DNA of 19,411 bases from CAYOHP01 sp964403795 [NCBI: uncultured bacterium] (GCA_964403795.1 CAYOHP010000117.1:1-19411), one strand, 5' to 3'; counted from the stretch's first letter, positions 5,655 through 13,607 are shown. A program made the numbers and translations. Notes: generated from the sequence alone by a model not told the origin.

Positions 5655-7070
5655 ATCGAGAACCAACGCGAAGACCAGACCTGGAAGATCCTGATCGTCG
5701 GCCTCTCGGTCGTCCTGGTCCTGTACCTCGGGGTCTGGAAGGCCCTGACCCACGGTACCGCCAACGATCCCGTGTTCATCCTGCGGGATCTCCTGGACGA
5801 GAGCGGGCAGAGCAAACGGGAAGTCGCGGTGCTGCCGCCGCGGGGACTGCTCTCGTTCAAGGACGAGTTCACCCAAGCCGACCTGGCCGCCTTCCAGCGG
5901 GGCTACAACCTGCTGGTCGACAAGGCCGACCCGCACAAGGCCGGCCGTCTCCTCTGGCCCTTGGCCGCCCGCATCCCGCGCATGCGACCCTCGATCTCGT
6001 GGATGTACACCAACCAGGCGATCGAGGAGTTCGGGGCCGGGCGCTTCGAACGCTCCCTGCTCCTGGCCCAGATGGCGCTGGCCTTCAACCAATCCGACTA
6101 CCGGGCCTCCCAGACGGCCTGGGGAGCCTCCGAGCGCCTGGGCCGCACCGAGGAGGCCTCGGGCTACTACCAGGGCTTCCTGCAGAACCGGCCCGCCGCT
6201 CCGGACTCCAACCTGGGCAACGCCAAGGGGTTCCTGGGTCTGATGCTGGTCCTGCTCCTGGTCACGGGCCTGGTCATGCACCAGTACTGGGACCGCATGC
6301 AGTTGAAGGAGCGCTTCGAAGGCTACCTGATCTCCGACCTGGAGCCGGCGCCCGCCTCGCCGGGACCGGAGTCCTTCGCCGGGGAGGCCCAGGGCGCCCA
6401 GATGGAGCACCTCCGCCAGGTAGCCGCCGAGAAGAAGAAGTCGATCACCGCCATCCTCTCCGCCGATGCCTTCCTGCGGGACGTCCAGCAGGCCTTCGAC
6501 AACAAGGACTACGAGAAGGGCGTCGACTACTGCGCCAAGGCCGTCGAGATCAACCCGACCAACTCGGGCAAGGCCGCCGCCATCTGCCTGGCCGAGGGGA
6601 TCCGCCTCTACGAGATCGGCGATCACGACAATGCCCGCGAGCTCCTCGAGGTGTCGCTCCACTTCGAGCCCCACGTGCTCGAGGCCCATACCTGCCTCGG
6701 CAACACCTACATCAAGCTCGGTGACTTCGAACGCGCCCGGAGCCAGTACGAGAAGGTGATCGAGGTCGACCCCAGGAACGGCGAGGCCTACTACACGCTG
6801 GGCGTCTGCTACCAGAAGGTGAACGACATCCCCAGGGCCAAGCGCAGCTTCCAGGTGGCGGTCCAGCTGAAGGACCATCCCAACAGCCACTTCTACCTGG
6901 CGAAACTCCTGGAAGGCGAGAAGGACTACGCCACCGCGGTGGTCCACTGGACCCGGTTCGTGGAGCTGGCCCCCGGCAGCCCCCAGGCCGAAGCCGCCCG
7001 CCAGCGGATCCAGAAGCTGGTCCAGCTGGCCGGGGCCCAGGCCAGCGGGGGAGCACCTCCCGCCAGCTGA
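5655..7070 (+). CDS. Membrane-anchored TPR protein, second of a tandem pair; probable ATC start
   Basis: Paralogue of the preceding gene, with the same layout: an N-terminal membrane helix, a helical region, a second helix (LGLMLVLLLVTGLVMHQYW, about 192-210) and then TPRs (about 265-455). From the ATC at 5655 it has 471 residues. The first standard start in frame is GTG at 5772. Using that would discard IENQREDQTWKI followed by the hydrophobic ILIVGLSVVLVLYLGVW, exactly the membrane helix the paralogue has, and GTG 5772 has no ribosome-binding site. AGGGA (5644-5648) lies 6 nt before the ATC. An in-frame ATG at 5625 is blocked by TAG at 5643. Function is unknown beyond scaffolding at the membrane. 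The stop is 2 bp from the convergent carboxypeptidase stop. I am sure of the protein, less of the start. Confidence 0.8.
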   Translation: MENQREDQTWKILIVGLSVVLVLYLGVWKALTHGTANDPVFILRDLLDESGQSKREVAVLPPRGLLSFKDEFTQADLAAFQRGYNLLVDKADPHKAGRLLWPLAARIPRMRPSISWMYTNQAIEEFGAGRFERSLLLAQMALAFNQSDYRASQTAWGASERLGRTEEASGYYQGFLQNRPAAPDSNLGNAKGFLGLMLVLLLVTGLVMHQYWDRMQLKERFEGYLISDLEPAPASPGPESFAGEAQGAQMEHLRQVAAEKKKSITAILSADAFLRDVQQAFDNKDYEKGVDYCAKAVEINPTNSGKAAAICLAEGIRLYEIGDHDNARELLEVSLHFEPHVLEAHTCLGNTYIKLGDFERARSQYEKVIEVDPRNGEAYYTLGVCYQKVNDIPRAKRSFQVAVQLKDHPNSHFYLAKLLEGEKDYATAVVHWTRFVELAPGSPQAEAARQRIQKLVQLAGAQASGGAPPAS

Positions 7071-7072
7071 CC

Positions 7073-9385
7073 CTACCGAGGCAGCGAGCGGGTGTAGGCC
7101 CGGAGCACCGGTCGCTTGGCCGATTCGGGAAGCTCCCGCACCAGCCGCTCCAGGCCCTCCCGGTCGGAGCGCTTCCCGAGCTCGGCGGCCTCGGCGAGCA
7201 CCTCGGCCTCGAGGCGGGCCAGCCCCTCGGGGTCGGCCCCACCCGGTGCCAGGGCCCGGAGCGCCTCGGCCCGGCGGGCCTTGCGGGCCGCGCCGGAGGC
7301 GGTGCACCAGGCGAGCGAGCGGGCCAGGAGCTGGTCCCTGACCTCGGTCGGGGCGATGCCTTCGAGTCCGAAGCCGAAGTAGGCGATGCGGGCAGCACTG
7401 TCTACCGCGAGCGCCGCCACGCCCTCGTTCCCGCCGTAGGCGAGCAGGGCCGCCGCACCGGTCCGGGCCTTGATCACCTCGGGGTAGCGCTGGGCCACTG
7501 CTCCCGGCTCGTTCAGGCGGGCCGCGAATCCCTCGAGGAAGCTCCCGGCCGCCCCACCCAGGGCGTTGTCGCCGGACTTGTCCTTGACGAACTCGGCCTT
7601 CAGGACCTCGCTGAAGAAGGCCTCGCCCTTGATGTCGTAGCCGATGTCCTGTCCGAAGAGCAGCAGCTCGCCGCCGGCCTCCAGGTAGCTCCGCAGGAGG
7701 GCCTGTTCGTCGCTCGTCAGCGAGGCGGTCGAGTCGTCCCCGGTGAACCACACGACCGCGGTGGCGGCCAGCAGGTCGACCGACTTCAGCCCCTGCGAGG
7801 AGGCCACCCGGAAGGGCAGCCCCAGCGCCACCAGGGCCTCGACGTAGGCAGCCTCGTAGTTCTTGCCGGCGTCGTCGTCGACCACCAGGTAGAGCTTGTC
7901 GACCACCTGGAAGGAGTGGGTGCCCTCGCCGGGGTAGCGATGGGTCTTGCCCGAGAGCTCGGTCACCTCGAAGCGATAGTCGACCCGACCGTAGCCGGCC
8001 CCCGGGATGGATGCCTCGTAGAGGCCCGCCGCTGCCGTGGTGGTGGTCATCGGCACCCGGACCGACTCGTCGGCCCCGGGCAGCAGGTAGACCAGCTCGG
8101 CCTTGGCGACCGGGTCGTCGGCCTGGTAGCGCTTCGCCAGCTGGAGCCGGGCGGCGTAGGGCCCGTCGGAGTCGGTGGTGTCGGGGAGCCGGGTGTGGGT
8201 CATCAGCGGGAACGGGTCGGCGCAGTTCTCGACGAAGTAGCGGAGCGCCTTCAGGTTCGGCTCCACGATCCCGGGGATCTCGCTCTCGGGAGGCACGAAC
8301 TGGGTCCCCAGCTCGAAGGTGTAGGCCAGGGTGCCGAGCTCGCCGTAGAACCAGTCGTCGAAGTCCCCGCTGGTGGGGTAGAGGTCGCTCGACTGCTGGG
8401 GGGTGTAGCCGGTCATCGCCCCCATCTGGCGGCCGTGGAAGGCCAGGACGTCATCGTCCGGGGCAGGATCGTAGGTGTAGCCCCAGGGCCAGAGCACCAG
8501 TTCGCTGTAGGAATGGAACGAGAGGGCCGAGACGAACCGCTCCCGGAGTCCGAGGTCGCGGATGGCCTTGATCTCCGGCTCGGAGAAGGCCTCCGGCCCC
8601 CGGTAGGTGTCCGAGCTCGGGGTCGGGCTGGCGCCGGGGAGCCCCCAGTTGTAGCCGTAGTTCCGGTTGGGGTCCACGCCGGTCGAGCCGTCGTGGTTGC
8701 TGGCCCGGTTCTTCCGCCACATCTTGTACTCGTTCTGGCTGTAGCGGAGCCCGTCGGGGTTCACCACCGGGACCACCCAGATCACCCGGGTGTCGAGCAC
8801 GCTCTTGATCCAGGCCTGGTCGTCGTAGCCGGTCACGAGCTGCTTCATGAACGCCACAGGGACCTCGACCGAGATCCACTCCCGGGCGTGGTGCAGGCCG
8901 CAGACCAGGAACTTGGGCTTGCCCTCGGGGCTGCCGGCCCCGATCCGCACCGCATGGATGGGGCGCCCCTCGACGGTGGTCCCGATCGACTCGTAGTGGA
9001 TCAGGTTCGGCCGGGCCGCCACCAGGCTGTCGATCTCGGCCTTGACCTCTTCGTAGGTGTGGTAGCTGCCGGCATCGGTGCGACCCCGGAAGGCCGCCAG
9101 CTCCTCGTCGGCGTCGGCCCGGAGCACCTCGACCTCGGAGTCCCCGGTGAGGCCGAGCCCAATCCCCTCCCGGACCAGCTGTCCGGGCACCAGGGCGTCG
9201 AACCATCCCCTGCCCCGGGCGACCACCTCGCCCTCGAGCTCCTGGATCCGCTCGATGGCTGCGTGGGGGGTGCCCTCGAAGCGCACCCGGACCAGCGAGG
9301 GAGCCACGTACTCGGGCCCGGCGAAGGCCAGGAAGGGCAGCCCGAGGGCCAGGAGGAGGCGGGTCGCCGACCGGATGGGTCGCAT
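7073..9385 (-). CDS. Secreted M14-family zinc carboxypeptidase with a C-terminal GATase-like region
   Basis: A 770-residue exported metallopeptidase. Residues 1-22 form a signal peptide (RPIRSATRL then LLALGLPFLAFAG). A propeptide-like region follows (about 24-105). The M14 domain (about 108-390) shows HHAREW with zinc ligands His166 and Glu169, VVNPDG, DPNRNYGYNW with the substrate-binding Arg241, SFHSYS with zinc ligand His291, and YTFELG with the catalytic Glu358. It should remove C-terminal residues from peptides outside the cytoplasm. Beyond about 500, DDAGKNYEAAYVEALVALG, GGELLLFGQDIGYDI and AYFGFGLEGI suggest a class-I glutamine-amidotransferase-like fold, without a recognised catalytic triad. 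The ATG at 9385 has AAGGAG 5 nt upstream; the GTG two codons earlier overlaps that site and follows a TAA. Confidence 0.92.
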   Translation of the reverse strand: MRPIRSATRLLLALGLPFLAFAGPEYVAPSLVRVRFEGTPHAAIERIQELEGEVVARGRGWFDALVPGQLVREGIGLGLTGDSEVEVLRADADEELAAFRGRTDAGSYHTYEEVKAEIDSLVAARPNLIHYESIGTTVEGRPIHAVRIGAGSPEGKPKFLVCGLHHAREWISVEVPVAFMKQLVTGYDDQAWIKSVLDTRVIWVVPVVNPDGLRYSQNEYKMWRKNRASNHDGSTGVDPNRNYGYNWGLPGASPTPSSDTYRGPEAFSEPEIKAIRDLGLRERFVSALSFHSYSELVLWPWGYTYDPAPDDDVLAFHGRQMGAMTGYTPQQSSDLYPTSGDFDDWFYGELGTLAYTFELGTQFVPPESEIPGIVEPNLKALRYFVENCADPFPLMTHTRLPDTTDSDGPYAARLQLAKRYQADDPVAKAELVYLLPGADESVRVPMTTTTAAAGLYEASIPGAGYGRVDYRFEVTELSGKTHRYPGEGTHSFQVVDKLYLVVDDDAGKNYEAAYVEALVALGLPFRVASSQGLKSVDLLAATAVVWFTGDDSTASLTSDEQALLRSYLEAGGELLLFGQDIGYDIKGEAFFSEVLKAEFVKDKSGDNALGGAAGSFLEGFAARLNEPGAVAQRYPEVIKARTGAAALLAYGGNEGVAALAVDSAARIAYFGFGLEGIAPTEVRDQLLARSLAWCTASGAARKARRAEALRALAPGGADPEGLARLEAEVLAEAAELGKRSDREGLERLVRELPESAKRPVLRAYTRSLPR

Positions 9386-9399
9386 GGACACTCCTTAGG

Positions 9400-9417
9400 T
9401 CCCTGCCATCGCAGGGA
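9400..9417 (-). promoter_or_regulatory. Perfect 7-bp inverted repeat before the carboxypeptidase start
   Basis: TCCCTGC (9400-9406) and GCAGGGA (9411-9417) form a perfect palindrome with a 4-nt centre, ending 3 nt before the AAGGAG ribosome-binding site at 9396-9391. Next to it is a tandem GATACTC at 9416-9422 and 9424-9430. It could be an operator overlapping the transcription start or a leader hairpin controlling translation. No regulator gene is adjacent. Confidence 0.35.
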
Positions 9418-9502
9418 TACTCCGATACTCGCTACGGTCCGCCGGATCCCCCTGGGGAGGGAGGGGCCAGCCGAGCCGGCGACGCTATCACATGCAAAAC
9501 TA

Positions 9503-9517
9503 CCCCGGCAAGCGGGG
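9503..9517. repeat. Small inverted repeat in the divergent intergenic region
   Basis: CCCCG (9503-9507) and CGGGG (9513-9517) with a 5-nt loop. It lies between the divergent carboxypeptidase and CARDB-like genes, in sequence visibly less GC-rich than its surroundings (GCAAAACTA just before it). Role unknown. Confidence 0.3.
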
Positions 9518-9561
9518 ATTTCCATCCGGGAGGCGGGCTGGTCCGCGCCACCCAGGGCGGA

Positions 9562-9590
9562 TTGCCGTGACCCATGGAAGTCGGTACGGT
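9562..9590 (+). promoter_or_regulatory. Predicted promoter of the CARDB-like secreted-protein gene
   Basis: TTGCCG (9562-9567) and TACGGT (9585-9590) are 17 bp apart. The -35 box matches four of six consensus bases. A transcript from about 9597 would reach the GTG at 9643, whose Shine-Dalgarno (GAGGAGGA, 9631-9638) is strong. Intact expression signals matter because the reading frame downstream is interrupted. Confidence 0.45.
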
Positions 9591-9642
9591 GGATACGGGG
9601 ATGGGGTCTTCCGTGGCCGCTCCCCGCCCGGAGGAGGAAGAC

Positions 9643-11094
9643 GTGGCGAGGTCATCGCGGGTCGGGATCCTGGGGCTCGCAAAGGTGCTGGGGGCCGCGA
9701 GCGCCCTGGCACTCCCGAAGTGAGGCGTCAGCGGCGGCACGCCGTTCTACCTGGACTGCGGGAGCGACGGGGCCCTGGTCCAGGTCTATACCGGGTTCGG
9801 GACCTACGTGACCTCGCTCGAGGCGACCTGCGTGAAGCTCAGGACGGATGGGACCTGGGCAGGAAACTACTACTCCGCCGGCAAGACCGGTGGGCCTGGA
9901 ACCAACGCCTCGCATCCTGTCGCCGCCTACGGAGCCGGCGCCGCCAAGGTCATCTCCGGGATGCTCGGCAGGTCGGGCCTGCTGGTCGACCAGGTCGGGT
10001 TCTCCTTCACCAGCATCAAGGTCGAGGGCGGAAAACTCATGGCGAACGGCCCGGGCGGGGGAGCGATCCCGTCCGGCGGGACCGGGGGAAGCCCCTTCGA
10101 CGACCGATGTCCCGACGGCACCGTGGCCCGGGGGCTCAAGGGGCGTTCCGGTGCCGCCATCGACCAGATCGAGCTGGTCTGCCACAACCCGGTCCCCGCT
10201 CCGACCGCGGCGTCCCAGATGGTCATGGCGAGCAGCGCGATGGCCACCAGGTTGGGCAGGCCCTCGGCTGTGTCGGTGACCAAGGGGAGCCTCGGCACGA
10301 CCAAGGACGTGGTCGAGGCGAGCTTCCCGGTGTTGAAGTGTCACGGCGGGGGCGTGACCTTCGGATCGGACCCGGTACCGGGACAGGTGATGCTGGGCGC
10401 GGGAGCGCGCGTCGATGCCCAGTTCTCGATCAAGAACCTGAAGTGGAACGGCAACTACTCGACCTCGATCGGCGAGGTGCCGTACCGGGTGTCCCTCGAC
10501 GGAACGCCCTATTTCGAGGCCAAGGCCACCAACCTGACGAGCAGCATGAGCAGCATGGCGATGCCCAGCACCCGTCCCGTGCTCTCCGCCGGCAGGCACA
10601 AGCTGGAGGTCGAGGTCGATCCGGCCAACACCCTCGGCGAGGACGCCGCCAGCCGCAGGAACAACCGGGCCGAGTGGATCCTCGAGATCCTCGAAACCCG
10701 GAGGGTCCGGATCACGTCGTTGACGACCGATCCCCTCAAGGCGAACGCCGCCAATAAATTCAAGCTGGTGGTCTGGAACGACCGTTCGGAGATCCGGGAA
10801 TTCCCGTTCCGATTCGGGGTCCTCTCGAACGCCGCCGAGTCCAGCGCACTGCGCACCATGCCGGTCGGGGCGACGCTAGGCCTCGCGGATTCGTGGTCGG
10901 GCTCCTTCTGTTCCTACGACGCCAAGATCTGGCTGAAGCATGGCGAGAACGTGATCGAGCGGCCATTCCACAAGTGCGCCAACTCGGGCGAGACCAAGAA
11001 GATCGTGGCCGTCCTCGACCCGAGGTACGAGCTGGGACAGGCGACTTCCGAACTGGCGAACGACGAGAAGACCCTGGTCGCCACCTGGCCCTAG
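9643..11094 (+). pseudogene. Secreted CARDB-like protein gene interrupted by an in-frame TGA
   Basis: From the GTG at 9643, with GAGGAGGA just upstream, the frame reads ARSSRVGILGLAKVLGAASA, LALPK and then TGA at 9721. That is 26 residues with the look of a signal peptide. The same frame continues with no further stop for 456 residues. The N-terminal ~165 contain paired cysteines (YLDCGS, EATC, DRCPDG, IELVC) and GLKGRSGAAIDQIELVC, a jacalin-like or related extracellular motif. The middle resembles a CARDB/APHP adhesion-type domain (LSAGRHKLEVEVDPANTLGE, then NNRAEW). Sequence after the TGA keeps clear coding character, so the lesion is recent, a sequencing error, or recoded. GTG 9808 is the next standard start but has no ribosome-binding site and removes one cysteine. 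Function is unknown beyond a probable surface or extracellular role. Confidence 0.65.
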
Positions 11095-11334
11095 GTAGTC
11101 CAGCGACCCGCCCAGGCCTCGGGTCGGTTCCGCGGTCCTGCCGGGCAGCGCGCACCGCGTGGGCCGGGCACGGGGCTCATGCCGGTCCCGGCAGGAGAAT
11201 CGATTCGGCTGGGGTCAGCCCTGATCGAACGGATCCCGAGAGCGAGGGCGTCTCGACCCCCGACCGGATATCCCGACTCTCGTGGGCAGGTGGCGGTGGC
11301 CGGGCTCGCCCTCGGGTCCGGCTCAGGGTCCCCG
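11095..11334. other. Intergenic stretch between convergent genes, no gene seen
   Basis: 240 bases between the CARDB-like gene end and the receiver-DHp gene end. I see no supported reading frame or RNA gene. TGCCGG and CCGGCA at about 11179-11192 form a tight palindrome, and CCCGAGAG near 11237 is loosely complementary to CTCTCGTGGG near 11277. Neither is followed by a T-run, so no terminator is called. Confidence 0.5.
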
Positions 11335-12027
11335 TCACATGCGATCGAGATCGAGCATGGTTCGGGGTCCGAGGTAGCTCTTCTCGGCCACCGCCTTGGC
11401 GCCCCTCAGGCGGTGGATCACGGCCCCGATCCGCTCCACGGCCTCCACGATCCGCTCGGCCCGCCGGGCGTTGTCCTCGTCGCCCTTCTTGGCAAGCGAG
11501 CGGGCCAGCAGTTCCGCGTTCCCCATCACCGCGGTGAGCGGGTTGTTGATCTCGTGGTTGACGCTGGCGATGGTGGCGAGCAGGGTCGCCATCCGGGCGT
11601 CCTCGGCCTGCTCCCGGCGCAGTTGGCGCAGTCGCAGGTGGACCATGACCCGGGCCCTCAGCTCGGGAGGGTGGAAGGGCTTCACCAGGTAGTCCTCGGC
11701 ACCGACCTGGAAACCCTCGATCCGCTCGCTCGGCGAATCCCGCCCCGTCACCAGCAGCACCGGGAGCTCCCGCCACTTGGGCTCGGCCCGGATGGTCCGG
11801 CAGACCTCGAGCCCGCTCATCCCGCCCAGCATCACGTCCAGGAGCACCAGGTCGACGGCCTCGTCGGCGGTCAGGATCCGGAGCGCCTCCTCGCCGGTGG
11901 CGGCGGTGACGACCTCGATCCCGTCGGGTTCCAGGATGGAGCGGACCACTCTCGTGATGGTCGGACTGTCGTCGACCGCCAGCACCCGCGGCCGGCGAGG
12001 TTCCCCCGTCACCGGCTCAGCGCTCAA
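11335..12027 (-). CDS. Response-regulator receiver fused to a HisKA (DHp) helix pair, without ATPase domain
   Basis: A 230-residue cytoplasmic protein. Residues 12-130 form a receiver domain with the acidic pair Asp19-Asp20, phospho-acceptor Asp64 (VLLDVMLGG), Thr94 and Lys116 (YLVKPF). Residues 145-210 form a histidine-kinase dimerisation helix pair with the H-box SVNHEINNPLTAVMGNAELL, His158 being the phospho-acceptor. The protein stops shortly afterwards (LDLDRM); no N, G1 or G2 box follows in any frame. It could be a phosphorelay shuttle or a partner for a separate kinase. The start is TTG at 12027, overlapping the reductase gene stop by 11 nt; GTG at 12012 is an alternative that leaves the domain intact. 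It is the last gene of the HAD-MetF operon. Confidence 0.85.
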   Translation of the reverse strand: MSAEPVTGEPRRPRVLAVDDSPTITRVVRSILEPDGIEVVTAATGEEALRILTADEAVDLVLLDVMLGGMSGLEVCRTIRAEPKWRELPVLLVTGRDSPSERIEGFQVGAEDYLVKPFHPPELRARVMVHLRLRQLRREQAEDARMATLLATIASVNHEINNPLTAVMGNAELLARSLAKKGDEDNARRAERIVEAVERIGAVIHRLRGAKAVAEKSYLGPRTMLDLDRM

Positions 12028-12901
12028 CGCCTACCCCCGGCTCGGGCAGCAGCTCGGCGAGCAGCCCGTACTTCGACATGGGGAAGAAGTGGAATCCGCG
12101 CACCCCGGCGCGGGCGCCCTCCATGAAGGCCCGCGCGATCTCGATCCCCACCCCGGGATGATCGCTCTTCTGGAACAGTTCCAGGATCCGGTTGGGGACG
12201 AACACCTCGGGCACGGTAGCCGCGATGTGGTGGGCGAACTTCAGCGAATGCAAGGGCATGATCCCCACCAGGATCGGGAGCTCGACCCGCCGGGCCGCAT
12301 CCAGGAAGCGTTCCAGAGTCCGGAGGTCGAAGACCGGCTGGGTCTTCACGAACACCGCCCCGGCGTCCCGCTTGCGTTCCAGACGGTCCACCTCGGCCTT
12401 CAGGTTGGAGGCGTTGGGATTGGCGACCACCCCGATGGTGAAGTCGGTGCCCTCGGCGAGGTCCTGGAGATCGACGGTCCTCCCCCGGTTCATCTCCCGG
12501 ACGATCTTGACCAGGCCCACCGAGTTGCAGGCGAAGACGGGCTTGGCATCCTTGAAGGTGCCCATCTTGATGGGGTCGCCGGTCATCAGGAGCAGGCTCC
12601 GCACCCCCACCGCCCAGGCCCCCAGCAGCCGGGAGTGGATCGCCAGCATCGAGAAATCGCGGGCGGTCAGGTGCATGACCACCGGTCGACCCAGGCGCTG
12701 GAGGAGCAGGGCCGAGCAGGCGAGGGCGTCCATGCGCAGGGTGGCGAGGGGATTGTCGGCCACGCTCAGGGCATCGAGCCGGTCGGCGAAGGGCGCCAGG
12801 CGATCCAGGGTGGAGCGGAGCCTCGGCACCTTGGGAGGATCGACCTCGCAGGTGTAGAGGAACCCGCCGGCCTCGAGACGTGCGCGGAACTCCAAACCCA
12901 C
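12017..12901 (-). CDS. Methylenetetrahydrofolate reductase family protein (MetF-type)
   Basis: A 294-residue member of the MTHFR TIM-barrel family, which reduces 5,10-methylene-THF to 5-methyl-THF with FAD. Family landmarks in order: YTCEVDPPKVP (Glu19, the E-x-x-PP signature), SVADNPLATLRMD, VVMHLTARDFS, LLLMTGDPIKMG, FTIGVVANPNA, AVFVKTQPVFD and PILVGIMPLHS. Length and motifs fit the single-domain bacterial form. GTG at 12901 is the annotated start, but a GGAGG element sits almost on it; TTG at 12895 is 6 nt past that element and may be the true start. It lies 36 nt after the HAD gene. Its stop overlaps the receiver-DHp gene start, so expression is probably coupled. A role in a corrinoid-dependent C1 route is possible but no partner is present. 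Confidence 0.85.
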   Translation of the reverse strand: MGLEFRARLEAGGFLYTCEVDPPKVPRLRSTLDRLAPFADRLDALSVADNPLATLRMDALACSALLLQRLGRPVVMHLTARDFSMLAIHSRLLGAWAVGVRSLLLMTGDPIKMGTFKDAKPVFACNSVGLVKIVREMNRGRTVDLQDLAEGTDFTIGVVANPNASNLKAEVDRLERKRDAGAVFVKTQPVFDLRTLERFLDAARRVELPILVGIMPLHSLKFAHHIAATVPEVFVPNRILELFQKSDHPGVGIEIARAFMEGARAGVRGFHFFPMSKYGLLAELLPEPGVGVER

Positions 12902-12937
12902 CTCCGGCAGGATCCCCGCAACGGGGGGCCGGGGAGG

Positions 12938-13573
12938 CTACCGTGCGCCCCGCCCCACGGGCAAGCGACCCACCGAGACGGTCCCGGCCAGGGTCACCGT
13001 CAGGGGATCTCCCGGCCGGTGCCGGACCGCGGGGATCCCGGCCAGGCGGGCCCCCTCGACGTTCTCGGGCCGGTCGTCCACCAGCAGGCACTCCTCCGGA
13101 CCCGCCTCCGCCAGGTACAGCGCGGCTTCCCAGTAGGCAGCGTCGGGCTTCCTCTCGCCGAGCTCGAACGAGAGGGCCGTGGCATGGCAGAGCCCGAGTT
13201 CGGGGGCCAGCTCCCGGCAGCGCCGGTAGTGGGTGATGTTGGTGTTGGACGCCAGCACCAGGCGGAACTCCCGGGAGAGAGCGGGGAGCGCCGCCAGGTT
13301 CGGCTCGTCCCGCGAGAAGATCCCGGCCCAGGCCGAGAGCACCCGCCCGGGGGGGAGGCCGGTAGCCCCCAGCCGACGGACAGCCTCTGCCGCGAACCGG
13401 GCCTCGTCGACCCTCCCCCGGTCGAAGTCGGCCTCCAGTCCCGAGGCGAAGAGGCGCCGGTGGACCTCCCCGGGTTCGAGGCCTACCTCGATCGCCAGGG
13501 CCCGACAGGTGTCCAGGTGGTCGAAGTCGACCAGCACCTTGCCGAGGTCGAGGAGCAGGACCCGGGGAATCAT
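12938..13573 (-). CDS. HAD-superfamily hydrolase (YihX-like class)
   Basis: A 211-residue HAD phosphatase-like protein with the four motifs in order: motif I LLLDLGKVLVDFD (nucleophile Asp9; the usual second Asp is Gly11, as in DLG-V type HADs such as YihX), motif II ASNTN (Ser109), motif III GERKPDAAYW (Lys142) and motif IV LLVDDRPENVEGA (Asp166, Asp167). The alpha-helical cap lies between motifs I and II. The substrate is a small phosphorylated metabolite that cannot be named from sequence. It is the first gene of the operon with the MetF-type reductase and receiver-DHp protein. The ATG at 13573 has TAGCAT just 7 nt upstream, which would give a leaderless transcript. Confidence 0.85.
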   Translation of the reverse strand: MIPRVLLLDLGKVLVDFDHLDTCRALAIEVGLEPGEVHRRLFASGLEADFDRGRVDEARFAAEAVRRLGATGLPPGRVLSAWAGIFSRDEPNLAALPALSREFRLVLASNTNITHYRRCRELAPELGLCHATALSFELGERKPDAAYWEAALYLAEAGPEECLLVDDRPENVEGARLAGIPAVRHRPGDPLTVTLAGTVSVGRLPVGRGAR

Positions 13574-13580
13574 GCTCCCG

Positions 13581-13607
13581 ATGCTACCGCTCTCCCCATG
13601 CTACGGT
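13581..13607. promoter_or_regulatory. Very compact divergent start region for the HAD and nucleotidase genes
   Basis: Minus strand: TAGCAT (13586-13581) lies 7 nt before the HAD ATG at 13573. Plus strand: TACGGT (13602-13607) lies 8 nt before the nucleotidase ATG at 13616, in the extended form TGCTACGGT. Both are at the distance expected of a -10 box for a leaderless mRNA. Neither start has a Shine-Dalgarno. No convincing -35 box is seen on either side; it would fall inside the opposite gene's promoter. Confidence 0.4.

Noticed and set aside
4111-7751. Very long minus-strand open frames (509 and 704 codons) opposite the TPR genes
   Set aside because: They mirror the codon pattern of the plus-strand TPR genes, have low-complexity Gly/Leu/Val-rich products without a recognisable domain, and arise because high-GC coding DNA rarely has stops on the other strand.
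9481-9560. Possible cyclic-di-GMP (GEMM-I) riboswitch: GCAAAACTACC followed by a hairpin and GGCGGGCTGG
   Set aside because: The tetraloop-receptor GGCAAACC half and the typical GAAA-loop hairpin are missing, and the 3' core does not fit. A covariance search with Rfam RF01051 would decide; a significant hit would overturn this.
9643-9723. Selenocysteine at TGA 9721
   Set aside because: The codon is at a signal-peptide cleavage region with no family precedent visible, and I see no convincing SECIS-like hairpin directly downstream. A nonsense mutation or sequencing error is simpler.
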